This document shows positions 1-10,696 of a stretch of 64,000 nucleotides of DNA, one piece after another (position 1 is the first letter of the stretch; each line of letters begins with the position of its first letter). This stretch comes from Zea mays. Taxonomy: Eukaryota; Streptophyta; Magnoliopsida; Poales; Poaceae. Position numbers and translations under genes: made by a program. Under the pieces are notes generated by a model. That model ran no database searches and was not told the origin of the DNA. It saw only the letters and a program-made list of their open reading frames with translations. The DNA lies in NCBI RefSeq assembly GCF_902167145.1, contig NC_050098.1, forward strand, positions 16,016,501-16,080,500, read 5' to 3'.

Positions 1-830
1 TTTTATAAAAAACGAGTAGACTAGTTCAATAGATTCTATAAATTTGGAACTTTGTATGACTAGCGAAGCAGGTTATCAAACATTGAGAACGCAAATGCTC
101 GGATGGAGAGCCACTAATTTTAAAAAGACATTTATAGTCTATAGAGATGTTTTTCTTTTAATATTCATCAAATTTACCTTTATAAAACGATATTTCTAGT
201 CTCTTGATGCTCGAATGCCTCTTAGTTAAAAAGGAATCGTGATTAGAGGTCGCGGGCAGATTGAGTGATTTCTTAATGGGTTTATTATTTTTACTAATGA
301 CTGCGTATAGGAGATGACGACTCAATTTAGGGATGAAAACAAGTGGGAAAACCCCTTTCCATTTCTGTTTCACATTTTATCATCGGAAGTGGGACCGGGT
401 CAAAATAGTCAGGAATAGAAATGGGTGCAGGATAAATGTATGTACAAAAACGAATGAAAACGGGAATATTAAGTGGAATCTCGTAACTTAATACAAAAAC
501 ACATTATATTGATGGCTAACTTGTGACCGACTAGTAGGAAAATAACATGAAACAAATTGATATAGAGAGGCAACGTTCCATTGTTGTTTGCTTGATAGTG
601 GTGTATATATAACTACAACCGGTGATATTTGAGTCATTAGGCCACTCATCATTGAGGAAAGCTGGTGGCTAGATTGACCTCTTATATAATAATTTGTTAC
701 CTAAGGACGAGGCTTTACCTAATGCACTAATGCATATTGGGCTGATTCTGGATTTCTCAAATACGGATTTAACCTTGCTAAAAACGGGATCCCGCAAAAA
801 CGAACAAAAAAGACCATCTTCCATTGGGCC
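1..830. other. no recognisable gene
   Basis: AT-rich sequence with only short open frames on both strands and no domain, terminal repeat or target duplication that I can recognise. Probably old, degraded intergenic DNA. Confidence 0.5.
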
Positions 831-915
831 AATTCCCTGTATGCCATTGGAAAATATACTCGTTCCTTGTGTGCCACTGGCCCCACATGTCATAGACACC
901 AAAAAATGTACCTAT

Positions 916-2186
916 TGAAAGGGAAATGGTCTCAACATTTCCTATAATCGATTTGGTGTTTGACGCCCATCACAAACCACATGGACTAACTAGTTTGCCT
1001 AGCTGTCATTTATCTCAGGTGCATAGAGTTCAACATAAACCAACAAAGAAAATGAGTTGGGGAACTCTACAAAGTTTGGAGCAAAAACAAGTATTGGTGC
1101 AGCCAGTGGCGCACCAGACACTGTCCGGTGTGCACTGGACACTGTCCAGTGCCCATGGCTGCAGCCCTCGCAAACTGACCGCTCTCGGTTTTTTCTCAGA
1201 ACCAAACCGCTAAAATTCACCGGACTCTGTGGTGTGCACCGGGCTGTCCGGTGAGCCAACAAAGCAACGGTCAACTACGCCCAATGGTCGACTGCACCGA
1301 CGGAGGAACAATGAATAGTGCAGAAGTCAGAAGTCGGAACTGCAAAGTCAGAATGCACCGGACTGTCCGGTGCTGCAACAGGACAAAGGACTTCAATGGT
1401 CAACCGCTCCAAACCCTAACAGTCGGTTGACGTGGTACGCACCAGACAGTGAACAGTGCCATGTCCGGTGTGCCCATCGACAACAACGACTAGAATAGTG
1501 GTTGGAGCTATAAATACCCCCAACCACCACCATTCAAGTCATCCAAGTTTTCAGACCTTCACATTCAATACTAGAGCAAAGACATACACTCCAAGCCAAA
1601 ATCAAAAGATCAAATCCTCTCCAAGTTCCAAAATCAACTCAAGTGCTTAGTGATTTGAGAGAGGATCATTTGTGTTTCTTTTGTTGCTCTTGTTGCTTGG
1701 ATTGCTCTCTTCTTCTCACTCTAATATTTGTAAGTGCTTTGTAAAGCTAGCAAGAGACACCTAATTGTATGGTGATCCTTGCGTGGTCTTAGTGACCCGT
1801 GTGATTAAGGAGAAGCACTCAACCGGTCTAATTGACCGATTGAGAGAGGGAAAGGGTTGGAATAGACCCGACCTTTGTGGCCTGCTCAACGGGGACTAGG
1901 TTCTTCGGAACCGGACCTCGGTAAACAAATCACCTTGTTCACTTGTGTTGATCTTCACTAGATGTGTTTCTCCCCTATCCTCTCTCTCTAAAGTTCCCTT
2001 GCTCATATTGTTTTGAGTTTGCTCCCAAAGTTATCATCATTGATTGAGCAACTCATAGCAAGAGGAACTATCTTCCACACTCCGAATTCAAGATTATTTA
2101 TTTTTAACCCTAACCCCGGGCGAAGTGTGTGTTCCAAGTTTATAATTTTCAGGTTCGCCTATTCACCCCCCTCTAGGCGACTTTCA
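916..2186 (+). mobile_element. solo LTR of a Ty1/copia (Sirevirus-like) element
   Basis: This 1271-bp segment starts TGAAAGGGAAAT and ends GGCGACTTTCA, and is flanked by a perfect 5-bp duplication CCTAT (911..915 and 2187..2191). No internal retroelement sequence is present, so it is a solo LTR left by LTR-LTR recombination. Its start and its CACCCCCCTCTAGGCGA tail resemble the LTRs of the complete Sirevirus at 16992..31835. It also has degenerate versions of the same GGACTGTCC-type palindromes, at 1120..1160 and 1350..1375. It belongs to a related but diverged family. Confidence 0.93.
1508..1516 (+). promoter_or_regulatory. TATA box of the solo LTR
   Basis: CTATAAATA lies about 590 bp into the LTR, downstream of the palindrome cluster, as expected for the U3/R boundary of a Sirevirus-type LTR. 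It could still drive outward transcription; nothing in the sequence shows that it does. Confidence 0.5.
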
Positions 2187-2282
2187 CCTATATACCACTT
2201 AGTGGCACACAAGAAATGTATCTATATGCCACTCAGTGGCACACAAGGAATGAATATAAAATCTGATGGCATACTAGGAATT

Positions 2283-3617
2283 TTTTCTCTTCCATTTCTG
2301 TCTCATTTCTAGATTTTTACACAAAGACCAAAATGAACATGTCAAATATGAAAACCATATGCATGGGTCGACAAGGCATGTCGTTTTTGAACCCTAACTC
2401 GACTAGACGTACCTCACTCTTAGACTTAAAAGTTTCGGTTTGGCCATTTAGGTCCGGCACGACACGACACAAAAATAAGGGCCTAAAACACGGCGCGATT
2501 CGAAGAAAAATGGGCTGGGCCGGCATAGTCCAAATGCTCGGGTCATGCCTCAAACTTAGACATGATGGTCGATATAGTACGACACGACTAGATGGACCGT
2601 GTTTGGGCTGACATGGCACGAAGTGATGCACGAATTAGAAACTAGCGTTTAAATAGCACTAGTCGGTTACCCGTGCTTTGCGACAGCTCACAACAATATC
2701 CACGTAAATTATCCACAAAAAAGATCTCAGTATTTTTTATTGATTGTCTCCGCTTTTCACATAATATTTTTTATGAATGCACGAGTACCGTAGGCAGCAA
2801 ATCAGATACCCCCATCCCTCGCTTCCCCCCACTTCCAAGGTTTCGTAGAGTAGGAGGGGAAGGGAAGAGGCGGACTTACCTGTTCGTTGCTAGAGAAGGA
2901 CACGACGAAGACCTGGGCATCTGGAGACGATATAGGTAGTATACCGCTACATATATTGGGAGAGAGCACGCAATCGGAGAAAGAAGCCCAGCCGAAGCAG
3001 CTCCAAACCGAGAGGCACCCGCACCAGGCGTCACTCCGAGAAGGGTGAGAGAATGCGAGTGTCTTCCCGGCCCTGGACCCGCCGAAGCGACACAACACCA
3101 TCACCAACTCCGTAGCATATGCCGATTGCTGCCACGCTACGGGCCTTGGTTACGTTGTCCAATATATCAAACCTAGACTCCTCATCGCCAAGATAACCTA
3201 AGCGTGACAGGCGCCACCATGTCCTCCTCGACGACACGCACGGAGAAAGGCCAGGAGCATGATCGACTCGCCCCGTACCCGCATCGACGAGCATCAGTCG
3301 GCTCGCGGCAGCGACCGTGGGCGGGGTAGCAGGTTGAGGAGGAAGAACAGTGCAAAGGCCGGGAAGACGAACGGGACGTCCGACAATGGCGAAAATGATG
3401 ATGCGCGCATGATGTGAAACGTCCTCGTGGACGTGCAATAGCCACTACGCGAGTCGGTATCAGGGCTGGTGTCGGACGAATACAGGGAGGAGGCGCCTGC
3501 TCCTAAGCCCTCTGCCGAGAATTGGGTGGCGCGAAGGAGGAGGCATGAGGGGAGAGAGAGAAGAAGTAGAATGACGAACGAGGTGGTGGCAAGAGGACCA
3601 TCATTATAGTGCAGAGG
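2283..3617. other. unassigned region with hAT-like debris
   Basis: About 2390..2640 has the GGCCGGCA/CGACACGACAC-rich composition seen at the hAT ends elsewhere in the window, but without recognisable termini. Bases 2800..3480 are GC-rich with minus-strand open frames that resemble no family I can support. No gene is called. Confidence 0.4.
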
Positions 3618-4330
3618 TATAGATGGCCAAATGAGTCGTGTCTGGCGAGCGGCCCGAGGCACGACCCATTTAATAGTGTCTGGGCCAACCCGGCACGAGC
3701 GCAGTACGGTGCTTGGACCGTAACCTTGACCCGTAGTTCTGGCCCGGCCCAACACGATTATTTTTTTATTTTACAAAAAATCATATATACCTATGTACAA
3801 TCTATATTCTATATTATAAACACCTGAGCATGATGTTCTACATGTTAGACAGCTTCGCCCAATGTCTCCCACCCTTCTTCCATCAGGGCCGCTTTTTAAC
3901 ATTTTACACTAAGTTGATTTGGAAAAAATGTTGGGAATTTTTTTGTAAAAAGACGACGCAGGACTACAGTTGAAACTGATGCTTTAAGTATATTAGAGAT
4001 TCCATGCTCCAATAATTTTCTTCACAAAAGTCATAGAAAACATTGTTCTCTTTCTCATAAGATTTTTTAATCTATAGCAAAATTATGAATAATTTGAAGA
4101 TGTACTTTTTACATATATATATATAAGTTTTTTTGTCTGTGACCTTCTTAGCCGCCACGACACGATTTCGACCCACCATGCTTTGGGCCGGACCTGCCCT
4201 AGCTTTTACTATCTGGGCATGACACTACCTAGCTCGAAATTATTTCGTGCCGTGTTAGCCCTAAAAAAATTAGCCCGAAGCATGATGGGCCCGTGTCGTG
4301 CCTGCCTTGCATGCTGCCTCGCTAGCTGTA
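3618..4330 (+). mobile_element. hAT-type element, left end and partial body
   Basis: Starts TATAGATGGCCAAATG, nearly the same terminal motif as the bounded hAT element at 10321..10696 (TATAGATGGCCAAA when its right end is reverse-complemented). The body is rich in CGGCCCG, CCCGGCACGA and CGTGTCGTGCC words. No matching right terminus or 8-bp duplication was found; the right limit is only where this composition stops. Confidence 0.5.
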
Positions 4331-4406
4331 GGTTGTCCGCTGCAGTATATCGGCTCAGTGGTCGGAACTCAGGCGTCACTCACTGTCGTGGTTGCGTTAT
4401 TTACAT

Positions 4407-4700
4407 AGAGCAAGTTTAGTAATATAGCTCATAGTGGGTTTTATAATATTATCATGTCACATATAGCCAACTAAAAGCCTACTAATGTTTTAATTATCTT
4501 ATGATATAAGTTGTACATTTAATACTTGGTATATAGCTCTCTCGCATAGAGCTTTGGAGTCCATGTGTAGTCTACTCTTAGCTGTCCACTAGTGAGTAGC
4601 TCGTTTTTTTTCTCTCACTTCACTTCTCCTTCTTTCATATCCACAAATCTAACGTGGCATCTTTTACTGTCCAACTACATTAGCTTGTTATACTTGCTCT
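4407..4700. mobile_element. candidate MITE (294 bp)
   Basis: The left end AGAGCAAGTTTAGTAATA and the reverse complement of the right end (AGAGCAAGTATAACAAG) form imperfect terminal inverted repeats. The 9-bp flanks TATTTACAT and TATTTGAGT match at 6 of 9 positions, which would fit an old Mutator-type duplication. It is non-coding and AT-rich. Superfamily is uncertain. Confidence 0.45.
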
Positions 4701-5385
4701 TATTTGAGTTCCATCACGCGCGCAACAGCACAAAACACGAATGTGCACGTCTGCCGCTCCTCACGGCAGAAGACCAGCCGACTCTAGGTGCAGATGGCTC
4801 TGATTCAAAGTCTATATATATTGGGTCGAGCGCAGGAGGACGTTAGGTCCGTCACTGCCATTGTAGAGAGATGGTCTCCTTTGGGCTGATTTAGTGTCCA
4901 GATATTACGAGGGAATCCATGGAGGATAGGGGATTCCTCTTCATAGATCGATCACCAAACCAGACCTTAGGTTGGACTGGGTGTTCAATCAGACGACAGA
5001 CAACGTCGCCTACCCTACCCAGCACTGGTGCTATTTGACAACGTCGCCTACCCAAATCATCAATATAGCCACAACCACAACACCTTATGATAGCACCATA
5101 TATGTAGTATTTAGGCAACTTGTTTTTGACAAGATACACTGATTGTGCATTGCTCAGCAAAGATACAAAAGTCGCAGAACCGACCTACAACCAACCTTCT
5201 TCCGACGACAACAAAGAGGATAATGGTTCCACCTACATATACGTACTACCAGCATTGAAGTAGAAACAGGTGTGGAAGCTTCAGAAAAGCCTTGTCCGTT
5301 CATGTCATCAACGACATGATGAGCGGGAGGGACTGGCACCTTGCAGTTTCAGGCACTACCGTACCGCACGGACCGGAAGCCTTTG
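4701..5385. other. 3' flank of the DUF674 gene
   Basis: No coding sequence recognised. A 17-bp direct repeat (GACAACGTCGCCTACCC) occurs at 4999..5015 and 5037..5053. The segment adjoining 5386 would contain the 3' untranslated region of the minus-strand DUF674 gene. Confidence 0.5.
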
Positions 5386-6256
5386 TCACTTGTTGGCGTA
5401 GAGGAAGACGTCAGTGAGGACGGACTTGGACTTGAGCGACGCCTCGAGAATCGCCAGACCCTGCATCGTGAAAACCAAAAACCAGCATCAACGTGCATTA
5501 TTTTGAGTAGGCCGGGTGACGCAGGAGATGGCGGATATATGAAGGGCGAAGATCAGTGGTGGACACACCGACCTGGTTGTAGCCCAGCTGCACGGTCTTC
5601 TCCTGGAGGTCGCCGATGTCCCTCACGGCGAAGGTGTTGAGCAAGGTGATGCTTGAGATGGAGGACTTGGGCGTTACCGTCACCGTCAGGTCGTCCAGCA
5701 CCGTGTACGTCGCGGTGCCCTGCACGAACCCTCCCGCCGCGCTCTGCGCCACCGATTGGCCGACGGAGGCGCTGCTGCCCCCCGCAAACGGCAGGTAATT
5801 CGCTGTGGTAGACATGGAGCAGCCACATGCCGGGCACGCCCTGCCGTACTGTTCCGTGATGTAGGCGCGGCAGTTGTTGACGTTCATATTGTTGGTATTG
5901 GTACATCTATACAGCTGCTTTGGCTGCACCGACGACGGCGCCGGCAGACGGAGGAGTGAGCTGCTAGTGTTCGCCGCCGGCGAGACAACCGTAGGGCAGA
6001 GGAGCGCGTTCTTGCCGACGCCGGCCTGCACGTAGGTAGCGGAGTCCAACTTGTCGACGCTTGCGTAGAGGTTGCCGACGCAGCCAACCATGGCCTCCTT
6101 CCCGATCAGCTTCACCGCCGTGGCGATGGGCAGCACGAGGAGGGAGAAGAGGAAGTCCACGACGTCCTTGCTCGCCTCCGCGAACAGCACCCGCTGTGCC
6201 TTCCTGTCGATGAGAAGCTTCATGGTCAGCCCGGCGGTGGCTGTGGTGGTTGACAT
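5386..6256 (-). CDS. DUF674 family protein, two exons
   Basis: The only apparently intact host gene. Exon 1 is complement(5573..6256), 228 codons ending VQLGYNQ. Exon 2 is complement(5386..5460), starting GLAILEASLKSK and ending in TGA. The intron 5461..5572 has GT at its start and AG at its end and is phase 0, giving 252 aa. The family signature is visible: an N-terminal MKLLIDRKAQRVLFAEA-like block (residues 12-28), a KDVVDFLFSLL segment, a central Cys pair set (Cys118, Cys129, Cys141, Cys144), then SSITLLNTF and the VLTDVFL tail. I chose the ATG at 6256 because family members start MSTTT just before that block; an in-frame ATG at 6304 would add 16 residues. DUF674 proteins are plant-specific and of unknown function. 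A LINE fragment starts about 320 bp upstream, so the promoter may be short or truncated. Confidence 0.88.
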
Positions 6257-6574
6257 CTCGTAAACGTAAGTGCTAAACCTTGCTAGTTTTTCTGGTAGTA
6301 TCATAGTATGCTCTGGGAGTCTGGGTAGATTGAAGGGCAGAGCGTGAGAACGAGATGGAGAAACACAAGATCGATACTTGTAGGGATAGCAACTAGCGCC
6401 TAGCATAGATTGTGTGACCTGAATACCTGATACGGGAATTTGAGACGACTGATTGATTGAAAACTCTTAGAATCATGCGCATTAATAATTCTGCATGGGA
6501 ATGGGAGAGGACATCATGCATTTGTGTACGGGGACTCGGGGAGATCGGTGGACACGGGTGAGTTTTAGGGCCTA
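6257..6574 (-). other. 5' flank of the DUF674 gene
   Basis: Non-coding sequence between the DUF674 start codon and a LINE fragment. I see no clear TATA box on the minus strand. Confidence 0.4.
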
Positions 6575-8440
6575 GGGTTTATGGTTCCTAGTTTAGTCGG
6601 GGGATTTTCTATCATTCAATATGCTGATGATATCGTAGTTTTTATAGATCATAGCTTGCAGCATGCTCGTAACTTGAAACTAATACTATCTGCTTTTGAG
6701 CAAATGTCTGGCTTGAAAATCAGTTTTCATAAAAGCGAGTTATTTTGCTATGTTTTAGCTAAGGATTATGAACAGAATTACTCTCGCCTTTTTGGTTGCA
6801 GGATCGGTTCGTTACCTTTTAGATACCTTAGGATTCCCATGACCCTCCACATGTTACGGAATAGCGAATGACAATGTGTCATTGATAGAATTGAGAAAGG
6901 ACTAAGTACTTGGAAAGGTAAACTTCTTTCTTTCATCAGGCGCCTAGTTCTCATTAATTCGGTACTAAGCAGTTTTTTCTATTTTTATGATGTCCTTTTT
7001 TGAGGTGCCTATGGGGGTGTTACAATAGCTAGATGCCATCCGCTCTCACTTCTATTGGCAAGGTAGCCATTTCAAAAAGAAATATATACCGGCAAAGTGG
7101 AATTCTGTTTGTCAACCCGGAGGAATGGGGGTTGCCAACCTATCCATTAAGAACAATTGCTTACTCAGCAAGTGACTCTAAGTTAATTAATGAAGATGGT
7201 AAAAGGCAACAAATTATTAAGAATAAATACTTAGGATCCAAGTCTGTTACTCAAGTCGTGAGAAAATCAAGAGACTCACACTTCTGGTCTAGACTCATAA
7301 ATATTAAAGAGAAATTCTTGAGATGGGGGAGCTTTCGAGTTGGTGATGGTCATACGACCTGTTTTCTAGAATGACAGATGTATTCTAGATAGACAACTTA
7401 GGAACCATTGACCAAACCTTTTTAATGATTGTGCCTAATAAGAATGCTTTAGTTAAAGATGTTTTGATTGGAAATATACCCCATTTATCTTTTCACATAT
7501 CTATCATCAGGGTGAAGTTGGCCGAATGGAATAATTTTTTAAATTTATTGGCAACTATCCTGTTGAGACAATCGAGTGACAAATTCATTTGGTGATTTGG
7601 GGGCACAAAGTTACGCTCAATGTATTCTCTTCTAAAGGATACGCCCCATGCAAATCAAAATATGTCGCTCTGGAAACTTAAACTCCCTTTAAAATTAAAA
7701 AATTTATTGTGGTATTTAGGTAGGAGAGTTACTATCACCGGAGACAATTTAGCCAAGAGCGGGTGGAAAGGTAGTACGAAATGCAATATTTGTAATCAAA
7801 ATGAGAGTATTCAACATCTTTTTTATTGTTACCTTGATAGAAATATTTGAAGAATTATTTTGTTTGCTCTAAATATAGAGACCCAACAATATCAGCAATA
7901 TTAATCATAAAATGGGCAATTGGGTTGCTAACAAGAATGCCGCATATAGAAAAACTCCTAATTGGAGTGGTGGCATTGTTTTGGTCTATTTGGCTTTTGT
8001 CGCAATGATTGTGTTTTAATTTTAAACCAAAACCATCATCTAAGCAAGTTCTTTTCAGGGGAACATACTGGCTTAGATTTTAGAGAGTATTGCAGAAAGA
8101 AAAAGCTCAACAAGAGGTCCTTGCAGTATGTCAAGCCTTAGAGATGGTGGATATGGATATCTTTGCAAGTCATGGTTGGAGATCCAATGCTCGATTAGAG
8201 GGCTTTTGATTTGTCCATGTGTTCTCCCTTGGAATGTTTCTAGTACATGGATGCTTGTTATTTTCCAACCTATAAAGTTGTATGTAGGATACTGCAAAAG
8301 GCTAGAACTATTTGTTTCCATTATAAAAAAGGAGCAAGCAAAATATTTTGCAAGAACAGACTGTAGCCTCAGCCCTCGTCTCACAAGAATTTGTTACTCC
8401 ACCCTGGGTGAGAGACTTAGGGCTTTCATCGAGACTTAAT
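6575..8440 (+). pseudogene. degenerate 5'-truncated LINE (reverse transcriptase part)
   Basis: Several frames carry parts of a plant L1-like ORF2. About 6581..6871 encodes the RT palm with the catalytic YADD (QYADDIVVF) and a downstream LKISFHKSE block. About 7033..7374 covers the post-RT region with stops and frameshifts. About 7620..7850 encodes a zf-RVT-like segment with CNIC and a following His. No endonuclease is present, so the copy is 5'-truncated. It is not part of the LINE at 10292..32836, which has its own RT and zf-RVT. No target duplication or poly(A) tail could be placed; both ends are approximate. Confidence 0.75.
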
Positions 8441-8605
8441 TGGGGTGAGCTGTGTTGTGCATGCCAAATGCCATATAGCCAGCCATACAAGCTTCTGATG
8501 AGCTAAGAGCATGTTTGGTTTCCATATATTCTAATAATATTGTGCAAATCTCGCTATCTAAGACATCGCTGCTAACGTGAGATAACCGAGGGAAATCTTT
8601 AAAAC

Positions 8606-9003
8606 TGTTATAAATCAATACGATACAAAGTAAATCAAACACAGAGAAGACATAGATTTAACGTGGAAAACCCCTCCAAGATGAAGGGGAAAAAACCACG
8701 GACGCCGGCCAGCAACAATCTCACTATTTTCGGGTGGTTACAGATCGCATGAGACATACAATGAGATAACTATCTCCTGCGGCTTACAAGTATATTTATA
8801 GAGTTGAAACCCTAAACAGAGTAGGGAATGATCCGTACCGCGGGAGCCCCCCTCCCCCCCGCACCCCAGCCAAAGGCCAGTTGGCGTCGCTACGCTCTTG
8901 TCCAAGCCTCCCGGCGACGGGTCTCCGCTTTGCTCGCCAACTTAGCAGCCTTCTTTAGAATTTGGATCATAAACTCAATAAAAAGACGAAAATAGCCCTA
9001 ACA
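8606..9003 (-). mobile_element. candidate solo LTR of a small copia-type element
   Basis: A 398-bp block bounded by TGTTA...TAACA. Read on the minus strand it starts TGTTAGGGCTATTTTCG, contains a TATAAATATA box and ends TTTATAACA. The block AACGTGGAAAACCCCTCC followed by a GGGGAAAAAACCACGG motif is typical of copia LTR leader regions in plants (recognition, not search). The 5-bp flanks (AAAAC and GACTC) do not match, so it may be truncated, recombined between elements, or old. Confidence 0.5.
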
Positions 9004-9634
9004 GACTCTCGATGACACTGCTTCGTCTCCTCTCTATCCTCTCTTCTCCACTACTGATCTCCTAACGCACCAAAGCTGTCGTTTCCTATCCACAGCAACC
9101 CTCGGCATACCCGCAACTGCCAACTAGAGGACCGTAGGCATACCACAGCGCACAGACGGTGTTGGTCCACGCCACCGTCGCCACACACATCCCCCTCCGC
9201 ATCCACCCCCACTTCCCTCTCCGCAGTAACATCCAATGCACTCCACAAAGCTCCAATCTCATGGATTTCTTTGGGGTTAGCGCCAACGACGAAGACGACA
9301 TGGATCCCTCCCACTCCTCCGGCTAAAGGCCTAGCAAGGAAGCAATGGACTTCTTCTCCGAATCCGGGAATTCCAAGGGTGTTCCTACAGATCATCGAGA
9401 ATGCATAATTGTTGCCTCTGAAGCCTTCGATAACAACTTAGAAGCCCCTACCTGGCCGAGCCTCACTGACATGCTTCAGTCTGCATCCACTCCCAATACA
9501 GGGGAAGTTGCGGTTGCAAGAGGATGTCGCCAATCTGTAATTTCTAGACCGCCAAATCCTTTGTGTCATGTGGTGGCGCCGGGCCGGTGGCACTATGGCC
9601 CATCTGAGTATATTGTATAATTTAGCAAAAAATA

Positions 9635-9713
9635 TGTAGTTGTGAGGGCTCGAACTCACAACCTAGTAGTGCATAAGAGGCTTAAACGCATCCATCTAAC
9701 CAGTGCAGCTACA
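9635..9713 (-). repeat. tRNA-Lys-like sequence (SINE head or tRNA pseudogene)
   Basis: On the minus strand 79 nt can be laid out as a tRNA. The acceptor halves TGTAGCT and AACTACA pair with one mismatch. There is an A-box-like TAGCTGCACTGG, a CTCTTA anticodon-loop segment like tRNA-Lys(CUU), and a B box GAGTTCGAGCC. The anticodon stem is poor and the T arm needs an 8-nt loop, so it is not a functional tRNA gene. It fits the head of a tRNA-derived SINE or a decayed tRNA. Confidence 0.5.
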
Positions 9714-9779
9714 GTTTAATTATGTTATATATTGAATTCTTATACTTAATATATGTAAACTATTATTTTTAAAATAAAA

Positions 9780-9961
9780 AATGTAACTGTGTCGTATTCG
9801 TGCCAGCACTACGGGTCGAGATAGTGGCCCAGGTACGGCACTATAGTCGTGTCGTGCCAGGCACTGGCACTATACTAACCGGGTCGGGTCGTGCCTGGAC
9901 CGTGCTTTTTCGTGTCGTGTCTGGGCTGGCCCATCGTGTTAGTGCCAAATGGCCATCTATA
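9780..9961 (+). mobile_element. hAT-type element, right end
   Basis: Ends GCCAAATGGCCATCTATA at 9961, the terminal motif of the local hAT family, preceded by a CGGCACTATAGTCGTGTCGTGCC-type GC-rich body. The 8-bp right flank GCGCCACC is not found beside any plausible left end, so the element is truncated or rearranged. GGGCCGGTGGC at about 9579 might belong to its other end. Confidence 0.5.
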
Positions 9962-10273
9962 GCGCCACCACGCAGCAGCTCGAGCGTCGATTACACGTCC
10001 ATGGCGGTAAAGCCCTACTGTGCTCCTCGTGCAAGTACCAAGGGCAAACGTGCAACTCGTCGCGGCGCTTCCGTCTCTAGTGGGAATGCTAGAACACCTC
10101 AGCGACGCTCTCAATCAACCGGTGCACGCATCACTCCTGTCAATGCTGCTGATACATCACAAATTGAGTAGATGTCGACGTTGGATGCTACAGTTGGCCC
10201 GCAATGTTTTGACGACGATGTGTTGGGCGGCGATTCATTAGTAAGCACTTTTTATTTATGCTGTTATGTTACT

Positions 10274-10291
10274 AATCTCATTATCGTCAAT
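10274..10291 (+). repeat. target-site duplication of the LINE, left copy
   Basis: AATCTCATTATCGTCAAT here is repeated exactly at 32837..32854, directly after the LINE A-rich tail. The 18-bp length fits target-primed reverse transcription. One or two A residues at its left edge are ambiguous with the tail. Confidence 0.92.
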
Positions 10292-10320
10292 TGCATGTCA
10301 ACTCATGCTCTGCCCCACCT

Positions 10321-10696
10321 TAGAGATGGCCAAACGGGCCGGCCCGGCCCGGCCCGGCCCGGGCCCGGTGAAGCCCGGCCAAAACCGGGCCGGGCCTGCT
10401 GAGCCAGCGGGCTTAAGTTTCTGTCCAAGCCCGGCCCGCAGCGGGCCTAAACGGGCCGGCCCGTTTAGCACGAAAAAACGGGCCGAAAAGCGGGCTAAAC
10501 GGGCCGGTAAGCACGTTTTAGTGTAAAAAAACGGGCTTAACGGGCTTAGAGGTAAACGGGCCGTGCCAGGCTAGCCTGCCGTGCCTAGTTCCCTGTCCAA
10601 GCCCGCCCGCTTATTCTACCGTGCCGGGCTCGGACCGGGCCCAAAAAGCGAGCTTCGTGCCGGGCTCACGGGCCTCGTGCTTTTTGGCCATCTATA
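10321..10696. mobile_element. non-autonomous hAT element (376 bp)
   Basis: Terminal repeats TAGAGATGGCCAAA and (reverse-complemented) TATAGATGGCCAAA, with a perfect 8-bp duplication CCCCACCT at 10313..10320 and 10697..10704. The body is a GGCCCGGCCCG-rich low-complexity sequence without coding capacity. It inserted 29 bp inside the LINE 5' end. Confidence 0.92.

Larger units (their letters stand above)
831..2282. repeat. inverted repeat arms flanking a solo LTR
   Basis: Bases 831..879 are the imperfect reverse complement of 2234..2282 (49 bp each; core GTGGCACACAAGGAA on the right arm). A second partial copy of the right-arm motif lies at about 2196..2215. The solo LTR at 916..2186 sits inside the loop, so the inverted repeat predates it. 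It may be the remnant of a small hairpin-type element. Confidence 0.6.
9250..10273 (+). pseudogene. possible 5' gene part of the Harbinger element
   Basis: Plus-strand frames at about 9260..9620 (MDFFSESGNSKGVP and following) and 10002..10171 (a basic, Ser/Thr-rich stretch ending SQIE) are open, with GC-richer composition than their surroundings. They are separated by hAT-derived sequence. They lie between the tentative Harbinger left end and the LINE, where the second (Myb/SANT-type) gene of a PIF element would be expected, but I see no such domain. Function not assigned. Confidence 0.25.

Noticed and set aside
3031..3755. GC-rich minus-strand open frames, one with AAIGICYG like the start of plant GH17 glucanases
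   Set aside because: The match is a handful of residues, no further family motif follows, and overlapping frames are open on the same strand; composition alone explains them.
6575..8440. Idea that this RT fragment is the displaced start of the LINE at 10292
   Set aside because: The LINE at 10292..32836 has its own complete RT and zf-RVT sequence and its own 18-bp duplication, so this is a separate older copy.
3618..9961. A single large hAT element from the TATAGATGGCC at 3618 to GGCCATCTATA at 9961
   Set aside because: The 8-bp flanks TGCAGAGG and GCGCCACC do not match, and the interval contains an intact host gene and a LINE fragment; two separate hAT remnants are more likely.
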